64,000 nt of DNA from Paulinella micropora. Its lineage: Eukaryota; Cercozoa; Imbricatea; Euglyphida; Paulinellidae. Made by a program: the position numbers and the translations under genes. The stretch covers positions 1 to 64,000 of the forward strand of contig WBZZ01001312.1 in assembly GCA_019918135.1 (NCBI GenBank), written 5' to 3'. The notes under the pieces were generated by a model that did not search any database, was not told the DNA's origin, and was given only the letters and a program-made list of their open reading frames with translations. Below, in pieces: positions 54,596 through 63,327 of the stretch. How positions within the stretch are numbered: the stretch's first letter is position 1; each line of letters opens with the position of its first letter.

Positions 54596-55244
54596 TCATA
54601 TCTGTAATAAATACATCAGTAACGGTAATATTAATTCCTGTAAATAACGTTTAATTAGATCAACTCTGAATAATTTTCCCATATCACTACCTGTATTTTG
54701 CCACTTTCCATTTGCAATTTCCAATAATCTACAAATAACTTTCAACGTATTAACCGGTGTGATTAGTCCAACGGCCTTCACATCCCTGAACTGACCTTGC
54801 TTGGTACCTTTTGTCTAAGATCGTAGGCAACTAACTGAGTCAACGTCGCCAACTCTGCTTTCAGATCTTGCGCCGCTTTCAGTCCTTCCTTGACCTCGAA
54901 CCGCGCCAGCATATTGTGCATGTCTTGGTCTAATATGGCAGGTGGATGCTCGTGTCTGCTCAGAACATCTTTATCCATTCGACGCTCGATCTCAATGCTG
55001 GTTTTGGTTCGTAGCGGGTAGGGAAATCCGTACTGACACAGAAACTCCTCTTGCTGACCATGGGAAGAGGCGTCACCCTGCTCCTCGCTTCCTTTGTCTG
55101 AACCTTGCTTGCCACCATAGTTGGGGTTAGCTGCTGCAACAAGCAAAGGAAACAATAATAGATACGGAAAGACAAAAAAAATTAAAGATACGTATAAGAC
55201 AGCAAGGAAAGGGAAAGCGCGCGCGCGTGAGAGAGAGAAAGAGT

Positions 55245-55323
<79 letters not shown>

Positions 55324-55590
55324 TAGACAAAAAATATTAACTTGTGTACCGGCAAAACTGTCTTGGTTGTCAGATGCTTGTTTTGTTTTCTGCTTCCCCG
55401 GCGGCCGCCGTCTGCACTTGCTGTTCGGCCCGTCCGCACACGGGGCGTCCGCACTGCTGCTGCACACCGATCGCCCACACCGGGACTTCCTCTGCAGTCT
55501 CGCAACTCCAGATTGATCTGCTGAGAAACGCGGTGCTTTTCGACCATAGTGTACTAGTATCGTCTGGCAAGCGTTGCGTCGCATTTCCAA
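54596..55590 (-). CDS. Small host gene, three exons visible, unknown function
   Basis: Exon a (from about 55,590 to 55,350) is Ser/Arg/Lys-rich, ends in NQDSFA and splits a codon G|GTACAC. Exon b (55,133-54,796) opens with NPNYGGKQGSDKGSEEQGD and has a helical end (ARFEVKEGLKAAQDLKAELA, then LTQLVAYDLRQKVPSK) before GTCAGT. Exon c (54,637-54,596) adds ELILPLLMYLLQI and TGA. Phases agree at both junctions; introns are 216 bp (containing a (CT)n tract) and 158 bp. The C-terminal 13 residues are hydrophobic, like a short tail anchor. The start of exon a is unresolved because two frames are open there. No family recognised. Confidence 0.5.
55228..55324. repeat. (GA)n microsatellite inside an intron
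   Basis: GA repeats with AAAG interruptions; on the coding strand this is a long CT tract within the 216-bp intron of the small host gene. Confidence 0.9.
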
Positions 55591-55599
55591 CTTTTGGTG

Positions 55600-56590
55600 G
55601 TTCGTTCAATGTGGATGTTGTTTTTATTGGGCCGTGCTATTGCACAGAAAAGGAGGGCATTATAATATTATTGGATGGGCGACTAAAAGTGGTTTCGCAC
55701 CTTGGTGGGGTTGACTGAGGCGAGATGTTGCCTCTGTGCATTTTCGTTGCCTAGGAATTTAGCGACTCTGATCAGTTGATAAACGACAGGGCCTAAATCC
55801 GCGGCATTTATTAGTAAGACTTATTGATGCGACATGGGAGATTAGGGGACCAAACAAAAATATACGCTTCAGGGGCCCTGCTCCCTCCCTTTCTATTTCT
55901 GAGCTTGAAAACGCGCGGCAGTGCAGACTCTGCAGTGCGGTGATTCCGCACAAGGAAATTGGTAATAGTTACTAACCACCTGTAAGAGGCTAAAAATCTT
56001 GTGCTGGGTGTGAAAAGTGATCAGGTAAAATTACTGTAAATTAAGTAGTACAAGAACTTGAAAAAAAGTTACATAACTATTAATAACAAAGTAAATCGAC
56101 TGCATCCCGTGCTCGTCATAATCGGAGAGAAACGCTATCTGAGGTCGGTTAGAATACTACGTGACGTTCCCAAGAACACATAAGACAGTGTTGGTGTGAA
56201 TTACTACTCACTCCTGAGAGTGGCCGCGAAATGTAAAAATGACCGTTGTGTGACTTGCCCTCCCTCTTATTACGGAGATGATATGGAAAACTCACGCAAT
56301 ACACCTCTCGAGCCTCAGTGATAGATCATTTGCCACTTACTACTATGTGTGAAATTGGTAATAGAGATTAGAACTTCGCGGCCTAGATCCGTAGTGGGAA
56401 TCACACTCTGATGGTCGAAGCAATTGTGCGTCACGAGGAGGCGCGACCTTAACGGCGACGGGGAGAATCCCTTGGCCCGTAAACCGGTCACTCCTTCCTA
56501 TCATTCACTATGCAAAGCCCCGTGTCCCCGGGGAGTTTACTTGCTCGGAGTGGATATTCAATCGTCAGCCCGTAACGTGGTGGGAGGCGT
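55600..56590. other. No recognisable gene
   Basis: Contains the end of a plus-strand frame (to 55,718) antisense to the small host gene, and otherwise only short frames. No repeat family is identified. Confidence 0.45.
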
Positions 56591-56599
56591 CCGGAGTGC

Positions 56600-56800
56600 C
56601 CTCGTTGTTAGACCTATTAATATAATATATTAGTTAGGTTAGACAGTACGGGCCGGCATATGTAATGCGTGTCGTTAGAGCCATTACGTGTGTCCGGCCT
56701 AATACCTTCCCGCCTTTTGTCTTGGCGCGTTCTTCTAATAAAGTTTATACTGCATACGATAGCACTAACAGCTTAGCTTTGACTCCGGTTTATTAAGGTA
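56600..56800 (+). repeat. Copia LTR remnant
   Basis: GGGCCGGCATATG, GTGTCGTTAGAGCCATTACG, GTCCGGCC and CTTCTAATAAAGTTTATACTG are collinear with the remnant at 50,893-51,070. The AATAAA could be a polyadenylation signal of the R region. Confidence 0.6.
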
Positions 56801-56883
56801 GTCAAACAGGTTATGAAGCCTTGAAGCGTGAACATAAAGCCTGATAAACTTTATTCACATATTCATTTTTTATAGCGTTTTTC

Positions 56884-57018
56884 GTGGTGTGTGGAAGGCT
56901 ACCACAGAACAAACGAACCGGTGACGTGCGGAAGGCTGTCACCAAATCACGTGAACTGTTGGAACGTGCAGAGGCTGCCAACAAACACCTGGGGTGGAAC
57001 GTGCGGAAGGCTGCCACC
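56884..57018 (+). ncRNA. Four consecutive hairpins with a common loop and covarying stems
   Basis: Hairpin 1, 56,884-56,905: GTGGT/ACCAC around GTGTGGAAGGCT. Hairpin 2, 56,920-56,943: GGTGAC/GTCACC around GTGCGGAAGGCT. Hairpin 3, 56,958-56,982: GTTGG/CCAAC, AA bulge, C-G closing pair, loop GTGCAGAGGCT. Hairpin 4, 56,993-57,018: GGTGG/CCACC, AA bulge, C-G, loop GTGCGGAAGGCT. The loops are nearly constant while the stems differ but stay paired, which is evidence for RNA structure. Period about 36 bp. Position between LTR and gag suggests a packaging, dimerisation or translational element of the Copia RNA (inference). Confidence 0.65.
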
Positions 57019-57138
57019 TAACCTTTATCGAACTGTTCATTAAGAACAAACCCTTACTAATCTAGCTTCACTACAAATAGTGAGAGCAAATCTGGTAGTC
57101 GAGGTTTTCTCCTACCTTCCGCCCTTCGAAACGCTAAC

Positions 57139-58534
57139 ATGGCATCTTATAACTCTGACCTAGTCAAAATGAGGCTGGAAACGCCTAAGTACGATCATGG
57201 GAAAGAATGGGAACTGTGGGAATACACCTTTATATCTATAATAGGTGTCATGCACCCAGAAATCCTATCATTGATACCGGGTTTCCAGACTCACACCTTA
57301 GCAAAACCCCTATCTGCCTATATTCCTCCTGACTCCCCTACCGATGCACCCTTAAATCACCACAAGGAGAGGAAGAAGAGGGAATAGGCGAGCAAGAAGA
57401 AGCAGAAGCTAAGGACAAGAAAGAGGAAGCTAAGGTTAAGAAAGAGGAGGATAAAGATGCACCTGCAGAACCGCCAGCCATCATACCAACTGAACAAAAA
57501 TCTGAGATGCCAATGGCGACTGGAAGGAACAAGCCCAAGCCGCTATTTGCATTAAGATTTAGTGAATAGTATTATGAGCAACAGAGAAAACAAAAGAAAG
57601 CAAGGTTGAATAGGCTCCTATATGCTTTCTTACTTCAATCTTGCGCTCATGATAGGCAAGTGATGGCTATTATGAGACAAGGGGGAACCGATGGGGTAGC
57701 CTGCTTCTTGGCCCTCAAGAAACATTATGGGGGGGCTTGACCTCATAAAGTTCTCATAAAGTTTGAAGAGGACCAAGAAGCAGTTTATCTCTTACCCAAA
57801 GGAACCCAGTGAGGTGAGTGCATGGCTAGCTAACTACACTACCCTTTTGAAGAAGCAGGAAAATTAAAGTTGATGGGAGTCATTCCAGATCATGAAAACC
57901 GATATGATCATGAGGAAGCTCAAACACATGCAACCCTTTAAAAGGGACCATCAAACACCTGGCAAGCTTTACTCCCTGATCAGAGACCCAACCTTGAGGA
58001 GTTCTTAAAGGTTATAGAGCAACTTGCTCAAGGTCATGTCTCTCAGGGCAAGTTACGTAAGCTATACGGTTCCGAAGCTCTATGTCTGATCCTATCACTA
58101 TCAGTTTGGTAGGGGCAGCTAAGAGCAAAAGGAACCCGAAACTACCTCAAACAAGAACTAGCACTCAAGGAGGGGGAGAGGAAGGCTTGTGTTGGAACTG
58201 TCTCTCCCCCGACCATAGGATTGCTTTCTGTCTTGTTAAATGTCAACTGACTGACTGTCCTAACGATGGACACGGTCCCTTAAGGTGTCCTCTTAGAAGA
58301 CGAGCTAGGGTATCTGATAAAGGACAAGTGGGCGAGAGGGATAAGGACAGGCAGTCGGAGAAGACAGACAGACAGGACAAGAGAGAGGAGACAAGAAGTA
58401 AGAAGAAGAAGAAGGAGAACAGCAAAGAGAGAAGAAAGCTGAAAGCATCTGATTTCATTAAGAAGAAGATGATAAGCTTGAATGCTGAGTCCCCTTCCTC
58501 TTCCTCTTCTTCTCCTTCAGAGAGTGACGAATAA
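57139..58534 (+). pseudogene. Copia gag
   Basis: Starts MASYNSDLVKMRLETPKYD and GKEWELWEYTF, the usual capsid-like start. After 57,387 the frame is broken by several stops: a Lys/Glu-rich insert, then QVMAIMRQGG and CFLALKKHYGG, typical of Copia capsid helices. The last frame (58,082-58,534) contains CWNCLSPDHRIAFC, a C-x2-C-x4-H-x4-C zinc knuckle, followed by a second Cys/His patch (CQLTDCPNDGHGPLRC) and a Lys/Arg/Ser-rich tail. Would form the capsid and bind the genomic RNA. Not functional as it stands. Confidence 0.75.
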
Positions 58535-58606
58535 GAAGACCCAAGTGTACCAGACAACCTTGAGCCTTCTTCTAAGTCAGACTCAGAGTCAGAAGACGAG
58601 GGAGAG

Positions 58607-59635
58607 GTGGGGTACATCCATCATATGGCTATTATGATGATGAGAAGAGAGGGAGAGGAAGAAGAGGGAGACAACGAAACACACGAACCCACCCTTTCAT
58701 CTACACCCCACACACCACTTTTGTCACACGCATTTGTGCCACCTGGCACGGAAGATAGAGGTGAGGGTGAGCGGGAGAGTGGTGTGCGAGCGGGAGATGA
58801 GGACAAGCATGCATCATCTATTCAAAACGCCTCCACACACACTCGCCCCACCATCCCACCCCTTCACGATAACAACTTTTTTACATCCCTTGATATGGCT
58901 GGTGACCCCACTCCTCTTAACCAGATCATACCACTGGAAGAGAAGTGGGCACTCAGACGTACCAGGGCAGTTTACGTAAAAATACTCGTGAAAGGGCTGC
59001 ATCCCATACACATTCGTGAGGTAGGTGGCCCACCCCTCAACCTCCACGGCAAACCGATACGTAAGAGTAGTTGTCATGTCACTAGTAGTAAGCAGTGCGA
59101 GGCGACAGTGCCTGACACTGGTATTCGGTGCTCGTGGAGTTTGGGGGCAGCAAGAAAAGGGGCAAAGGGTGGAGAGTGTGCAGCTAGGTTAGTAGAGCAT
59201 GACTTCTGTGGCAAGCACGTTGATCAAGAGAGAAAGAGAGGGAAAATACTAGCGAAGTATAGGGAGAAATTGAACTTAGGTCTTCTACCTCCTTACGATG
59301 CTCTTACTATTGGACCTGCCATCTTATTCACTAAAATCTCCCTATGGAGACAGCACATAGTGACTCGTCCCTCACCTAACCCTGCTCCATTCCCTACTAC
59401 TAGCACTACACCGACCACTACTACACAGAACATACGTAGGAGAGAGATGGGAGTAGGGGGAGTAGAGGGAGTAGGTGTAGGGATAGGACAGTTCGTGTCT
59501 CTTACCTCTGTGTTGTCCCCATCTCATGCACAACCCACACCCCAAGCACAGTCCTTAAGTGTGTTGTCGGCGCCCCTTGTACCGCATAACGCATCTGTGT
59601 TAAGGCTTTTGTTTGGCGCAAGGAAAGGAAGCTAG
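58607..59635 (+). CDS. Copia pol linker with CCCH zinc-binding motif
   Basis: A 342-codon open stretch. The N-terminal part is acidic, Pro/Thr-rich and disordered. The middle reads ALRRTRAVYVKILVKGLHPI, then CEATVPDTGIRC with a further GGECAARLVEHDFCGKH: a C-x10-C ... C-x2-H arrangement like the short zinc motif found in many unrelated nucleic-acid-associated proteins. The C-terminus (HNASVLRLLFGARKGS) leads into the reverse transcriptase in another frame. Its role in the element is unknown. It is the longest intact frame of this copy. Confidence 0.5.
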   Translation: MGYIHHMAIMMMRREGEEEEGDNETHEPTLSSTPHTPLLSHAFVPPGTEDRGEGERESGVRAGDEDKHASSIQNASTHTRPTIPPLHDNNFFTSLDMAGDPTPLNQIIPLEEKWALRRTRAVYVKILVKGLHPIHIREVGGPPLNLHGKPIRKSSCHVTSSKQCEATVPDTGIRCSWSLGAARKGAKGGECAARLVEHDFCGKHVDQERKRGKILAKYREKLNLGLLPPYDALTIGPAILFTKISLWRQHIVTRPSPNPAPFPTTSTTPTTTTQNIRRREMGVGGVEGVGVGIGQFVSLTSVLSPSHAQPTPQAQSLSVLSAPLVPHNASVLRLLFGARKGS

Positions 59636-60355
59636 AATGTCCGGGACACCAATCATTCCGGTAAAATGGATAGACACCGTCAAGCAACAGGGTACGCTAG
59701 ATGAGTTTCATATTAAAGCCCGAATTACATTGATAGGGGACCTTTTGAAGGCATACACCCAGTATGACCCTAAAAAGACTTACTCCCCCACTGCTCAACA
59801 TCGGACAATTTTGCTCATGATAGCCTACGCCGCATGCTTTGGGATCGACTTATGGTTGATTGATTTTACCACGGCCTATCTACACGCCAAAATCCCGTAA
59901 AACATTTACGTAAGGCCACCGCCCTAATTCCAATTGGAGGATTATGTTTGGCTTTTGAAAAAGGCCTTATACTGCCACCCAGAATCTGGTCGATGGTACG
60001 ATATGTTGTACGGGGAACTCACGGGTGAACTTAAGTTCAAAACCTTTACGCTCGATAGAGCTTCCTTCATAAGACATGGGAGCAGCCTCAAAACCACACA
60101 ACTCTTATCCTTCCACGTCGATGACGGATGCCACGCGGCAACTAGGTCTGAACACCTCAAGTTAGTCGCGCACTTTGAGAAAAAGGGTTTCAGGTGCAAA
60201 GATCTGGGTAAAGTCACAGAGTTCAAGAATATTCAGATTTTTCAAACTGAGAAAGCGATTGTGTTACATCAACGCAAATACGAACTTCTCATTTTGAACG
60301 AACTAGGATATATGAACGAAGTACCGGCTAAAACCCCCACTAGGGGACAGGGGGT
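59636..60355 (+). pseudogene. Copia reverse transcriptase, truncated
   Basis: Reads IIPVKWIDTVKQQGTLDEF, KARITLIGDLL, YSPTAQHRTILLMIAYAA, LWLIDFTTAYLHAKIP (first catalytic Asp), then a TAA at 59,898-59,900. It continues NIYVRPPP, VWLLKKALYCHPESGRWYDM, LLSFHVDDGCHAATR (catalytic V-D-D), and VLHQRKYELLILNELGYM. Broken by the TAA, one more TAA and a frameshift near 59,925. It ends at PAKTPTRGQG (about 60,350), where non-coding repeats begin. RNase H is missing. Confidence 0.85.
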
Positions 60356-61560
60356 CAAAAACTTTTCCCGATCTGAGAAAACGTTTCCCGATCTGAGAAA
60401 ATATTGTGTCCTAAATCGGGAAAATATTGTCGCAAAACAGGAAATTTTTTTGGCATTTTCCCATATTGGGAATAATTTTCCCATACTGGAAGCTTTTTTA
60501 AGGGCCAAACGCAGGGTGGACATGAAAAATTGTTCCCAAACTGGGACCGTTGTCCCGGTTTGGGAAATATTTTCCCAGATTGGGAAATGTTTTTTACTTT
60601 CCCAGAATGGTAAACAGGTTCCTAGATAGGAAATGTTGTCTAAGTAGGAAATATTTTCTTTTTCCTAATCTAGGAAAATAGTTTTGTTATGGGAAAATAT
60701 TTCCTAGTCTGGGAAGAATTTTTAGATTAGGATAATAGTTCCCAGTCTATGTTTTAGTACAATTTTCAGTACTAATATTAATCCGGATCCGGAGGTATTG
60801 TAGGGGAACTGTTCTCTAATTTAATTAAAACAAACAGTATTATTCAAAAGCGAATTTTGGTATAAGAATACACAAGTTGTGATCCGCACCTGGCTTTTTA
60901 AAAGCTATAGCCGAACCCAAGACTTCATCCATACGGACCCACTTCTTTACTGTTCGATCAGGAGTGCGTATAAGGGTCGGACGTTCTGCCAGAACTCCTT
61001 CCTGCTCCACTGTAAATGAAGTCACTTTCAGAAACCTGGGCACTAAGCCCTCTGAAACAACCAGTTGCAGACCTGAATGCACCAATAAAGGTTTTCCCAA
61101 TTTGGAAAATTTTCCTAAACTGAAAAACTTTCCCAAAATATGAAAAATTTCCCAAAATAGGAAAACTTTCCCAGACTGAGACAATTTTCCCAGACTGGGA
61201 CAATTTTCCCAGACTGGGACAATTTTCCTAGTCCCACTTCTTCACTGGTCGATCAGGAGCGTAGTATTTATGATAAGTGTAGGTCGTTCTGCTAGAACCC
61301 CTTCCTGCTCCACTATAAATGAAGTCACTTTCAGAAACCTGTGCACTAAGCCCTCTGAAACAACCAATTACAGATCTTAATGCACCAATGAAGGTTTTCC
61401 CAATTTGGGAACTTGAGCATTTTCCCAAACTGTGAAACTTTTTCCAAACTATGAAAATTTTCCCAAAATGAAAAAACTTTCACAGACTTGGAAAATTTTC
61501 CCAGACTGGGACAGTTTTCCCAGTCGGACTGAGATCTTTACGTCCGCACATAAACTTTAG
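60356..61560. repeat. TTTCCC/GGGAAA quasi-palindromic repeat field
   Basis: Dense short palindromes of the type CCCAGACTGGG and TTTCCCAGATTGGGAAA, many in tandem (for example 61,160-61,226). Contains a ~190-bp block twice (about 60,940-61,105 and 61,235-61,400; landmarks CTTCCTGCTCCACT and GAAGTCACTTTCAGAAACCT). Apparent open frames follow the repeats. Confidence 0.8.
60583..60842. repeat. ~250-bp direct repeat, left copy
   Basis: GGGAAATGTTTTTTACTTTC through TAATCCGGATCCGGAGG to CTAATTTAATTAAAACAA. Repeated with about 90 percent identity at 61,920-62,166. Confidence 0.85.
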
Positions 61561-61795
61561 TAATTTTGTGATGGAGTACATGCCTCGATTTCATCATGTA
61601 CTACATTGCTAGTAAAACTTCGATCATGTAATCATTTATCTTAGGGTTTATGTTACAACACTGAGTCTCATGTAATCAAACCGGGAACAGGACATAGCTG
61701 TGTTAGCAATATTAATCGAAAGTCAAGTCACTGTTATACTCAACCTTTATTTACTAGTATTAAGAAGAGTTTACAAAGGAAGAAGAGTTTACAAA
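61561..61795. other. AT-rich spacer
   Basis: No gene. A tandem AAGAAGAGTTTACAAAGG pair lies at about 61,762-61,798. Confidence 0.5.
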
Positions 61796-61919
61796 GGAAG
61801 AGAGAGAGAGAGAGAGAAGAGAGAAGAGAGAGAAGAGAGAGAAAGAGAGAGAGAGAGGAAGAAGAAGAAGAAGAAGAAGAAGAAGAAGAAGAAGAAGAAG
61901 AAGAAGAAGAAGAAGAAGA
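61796..61919. repeat. (GA)n and (GAA)n microsatellite
   Basis: Purine-only tract between the spacer and the right copy of the 250-bp repeat. Confidence 0.95.
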
Positions 61920-62166
61920 TTTGGGAAATGTTTTTTACTTTCCCAGAATGGGAAACAGGTTCCTATATAGGAAATGTTCCCTAAGTAGAACATATTTTCC
62001 CCATCTAGGAAAATAATTTTGTTATGGGAAAATATTTCCTAGTCTGGGAAGATTTTTTAGATTAGGATGATAGTTCCCCTATGTTTTAGTACAATTTTCA
62101 GTACTAATATTAATCCGGATCCGGAGGTATTGTAGGGGAACTGTTCTCTAATTTAATTAAAACAAT
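61920..62166. repeat. ~250-bp direct repeat, right copy
   Basis: Second copy of 60,583-60,842, 1.3 kb away. Both copies end at AATTAAAACAA; here the sequence runs into ATGATGATGATGA and a GAA tract. Confidence 0.85.
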
Positions 62167-62960
62167 GATGATGATGATGAACAAGAAGAAGAAGAAGAAG
62201 AAGAAGAAGAAGAAGAAGAAGAAGAAGAAGAAGAAGAAGAAGAAGAAGAAGAAGAAGAAGAAGCAGAAGAAGAAGCAGAAGAAGAAGCAGAAGAAGAAGA
62301 AGAAGAAGAAGAAGAAGAAGAAGAAGAAGAAGAAGAAGAAGAAGAAGAAGAAGAAGAGGAAGAGGAGAGAGAGAGGAGAGGAGAGAGAGAAAGAGAGGGG
62401 GGGGGAGGGAGGGAGAAGAAGAAGAAGAAGAAGAAGAAGAAGAAGAAGAAGAAGAAGAAGAACAGAAGAAGAAGAAGAACAGAAGAAGAACAGAAGAAGA
62501 AGAGGAAAGAGAGAGAGAGAGAGGAGAGGAGAGAGATAGAAGAGAGAAGAGAGAAGAGAGAGAGAGAGAGGAGGAGGAGGAGGAAGAAGAAGAAGAAGAA
62601 GAAGAAGAAGGAGAAGAAGAAGAAGGAAGAAGAAGAAGAAGAAGGAAGAAGAAGAAGAAGAAGAAGGAAGAAGAAGAAGAAGAAGGAAGAAGAAGAAGAA
62701 GAAGAAGAAGAGGAGGAGGAGGAGAAGAAGAAGAAGAAGAAGAAGAAGAAGAAGAAGAAGAAGAAGAAGAAGAAGAGGAAGAGGAAGAGGAAGAGGAAGA
62801 GGAGAGAGAGAGAGAAGAGGAGAGGAGAGAGAGAGGGGGGGGGGAGGGAGGGAGAGAGAGAGGAGGGAGGAGAGAGAGAGACTGAGAGAGAGAAAGAGGG
62901 GGGGGGGAAGGGGAGGGAGGGAGAGAGAGAGAGAGAGATAAAAACGAAGAAGAAGAAGAA
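62167..62960. repeat. ~780-bp purine tract, mainly (GAA)n
   Basis: GAA repeats with GCA, GGA, GA and G-run interruptions. Almost no pyrimidines over about 770 bases on the plus strand, so it could form triplex or sticky-DNA structures. Long frames on both strands are composition artefacts. Confidence 0.95.
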
Positions 62961-63132
62961 GAGAGGTAAGCACTGGATATGGCGGTCCGGAGGCAGCAAT
63001 TTTGGCAACCGCACGGGATATTTTGGTAAATCGGTGGGCCATTTGGGAATTAACGTCTCTCTTGGGACACGCGGTTTTCAAACTGTCAAAGAGGGAGTCC
63101 AAAGGGGAGGGAAGGCTAGGGGAGGGACGACC

Positions 63133-63327
63133 ATGGTGACAAAGCGCCAGGCTGAAGCTCAGATGTCTCGTGGGGGAAGGATGCAGAAGAGTGCACTGCA
63201 TGCAACAGACCCGACGAAGCTTAAGGCATCCAAGCCTTACGCGTCTGCGGCCAAACAATTGTTTTCTGGGCCAGCACGAACACTAGAAATTCGAACAAGT
63301 CGACGTTCAACGTCCTCGCAAGCATAA
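63133..63327 (+). CDS. Possible 5' exon or short ORF of a plus-strand host gene
   Basis: ATG at 63,133 in a good context (GACCATGG). It opens a basic 64-codon frame, MVTKRQAEAQMSRGGRMQKS, to KASKPYASAAKQ. It overlaps the candidate exon at 63,287 in a different frame. The only in-phase donor before that exon directly follows the ATG (ATG|GTGACA), so either the first exon holds only the start codon or this frame is a separate product. Weak. Confidence 0.3.
   Translation: MVTKRQAEAQMSRGGRMQKSALHATDPTKLKASKPYASAAKQLFSGPARTLEIRTSRRSTSSQA

Larger units (their letters stand above)
56591..60355 (+). mobile_element. Copia retrotransposon with LTR remnant, structured leader, gag and partial pol
   Basis: From 5' to 3': LTR-like sequence (56,600-56,800), a leader with four hairpins (56,884-57,018), gag start ATG at 57,139, zinc knuckle (58,196-58,240), a linker with a CCCH motif (58,607-59,635), and the reverse transcriptase (59,636-60,345). 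Protease and integrase cannot be found, so a deletion between gag and the linker is likely. The element is cut off at about 60,355 by unrelated TTTCCC repeats. Confidence 0.75.

Noticed and set aside
54778..55590. A single 270-codon protein with a long Leu/Ser-rich centre
   Set aside because: The centre is an antisense (GA)n tract lying between good donor and acceptor sites, so it is better read as an intron.
55344..55718. Plus-strand 124-codon frame
   Set aside because: No motif or start context, and it overlaps the minus-strand exon of the small host gene; left unannotated.
62110..63258. 382-codon Leu/Ser/Phe frame on the minus strand and Lys-rich frame on plus
   Set aside because: Translation of GAA/GA repeats with no conserved motif.
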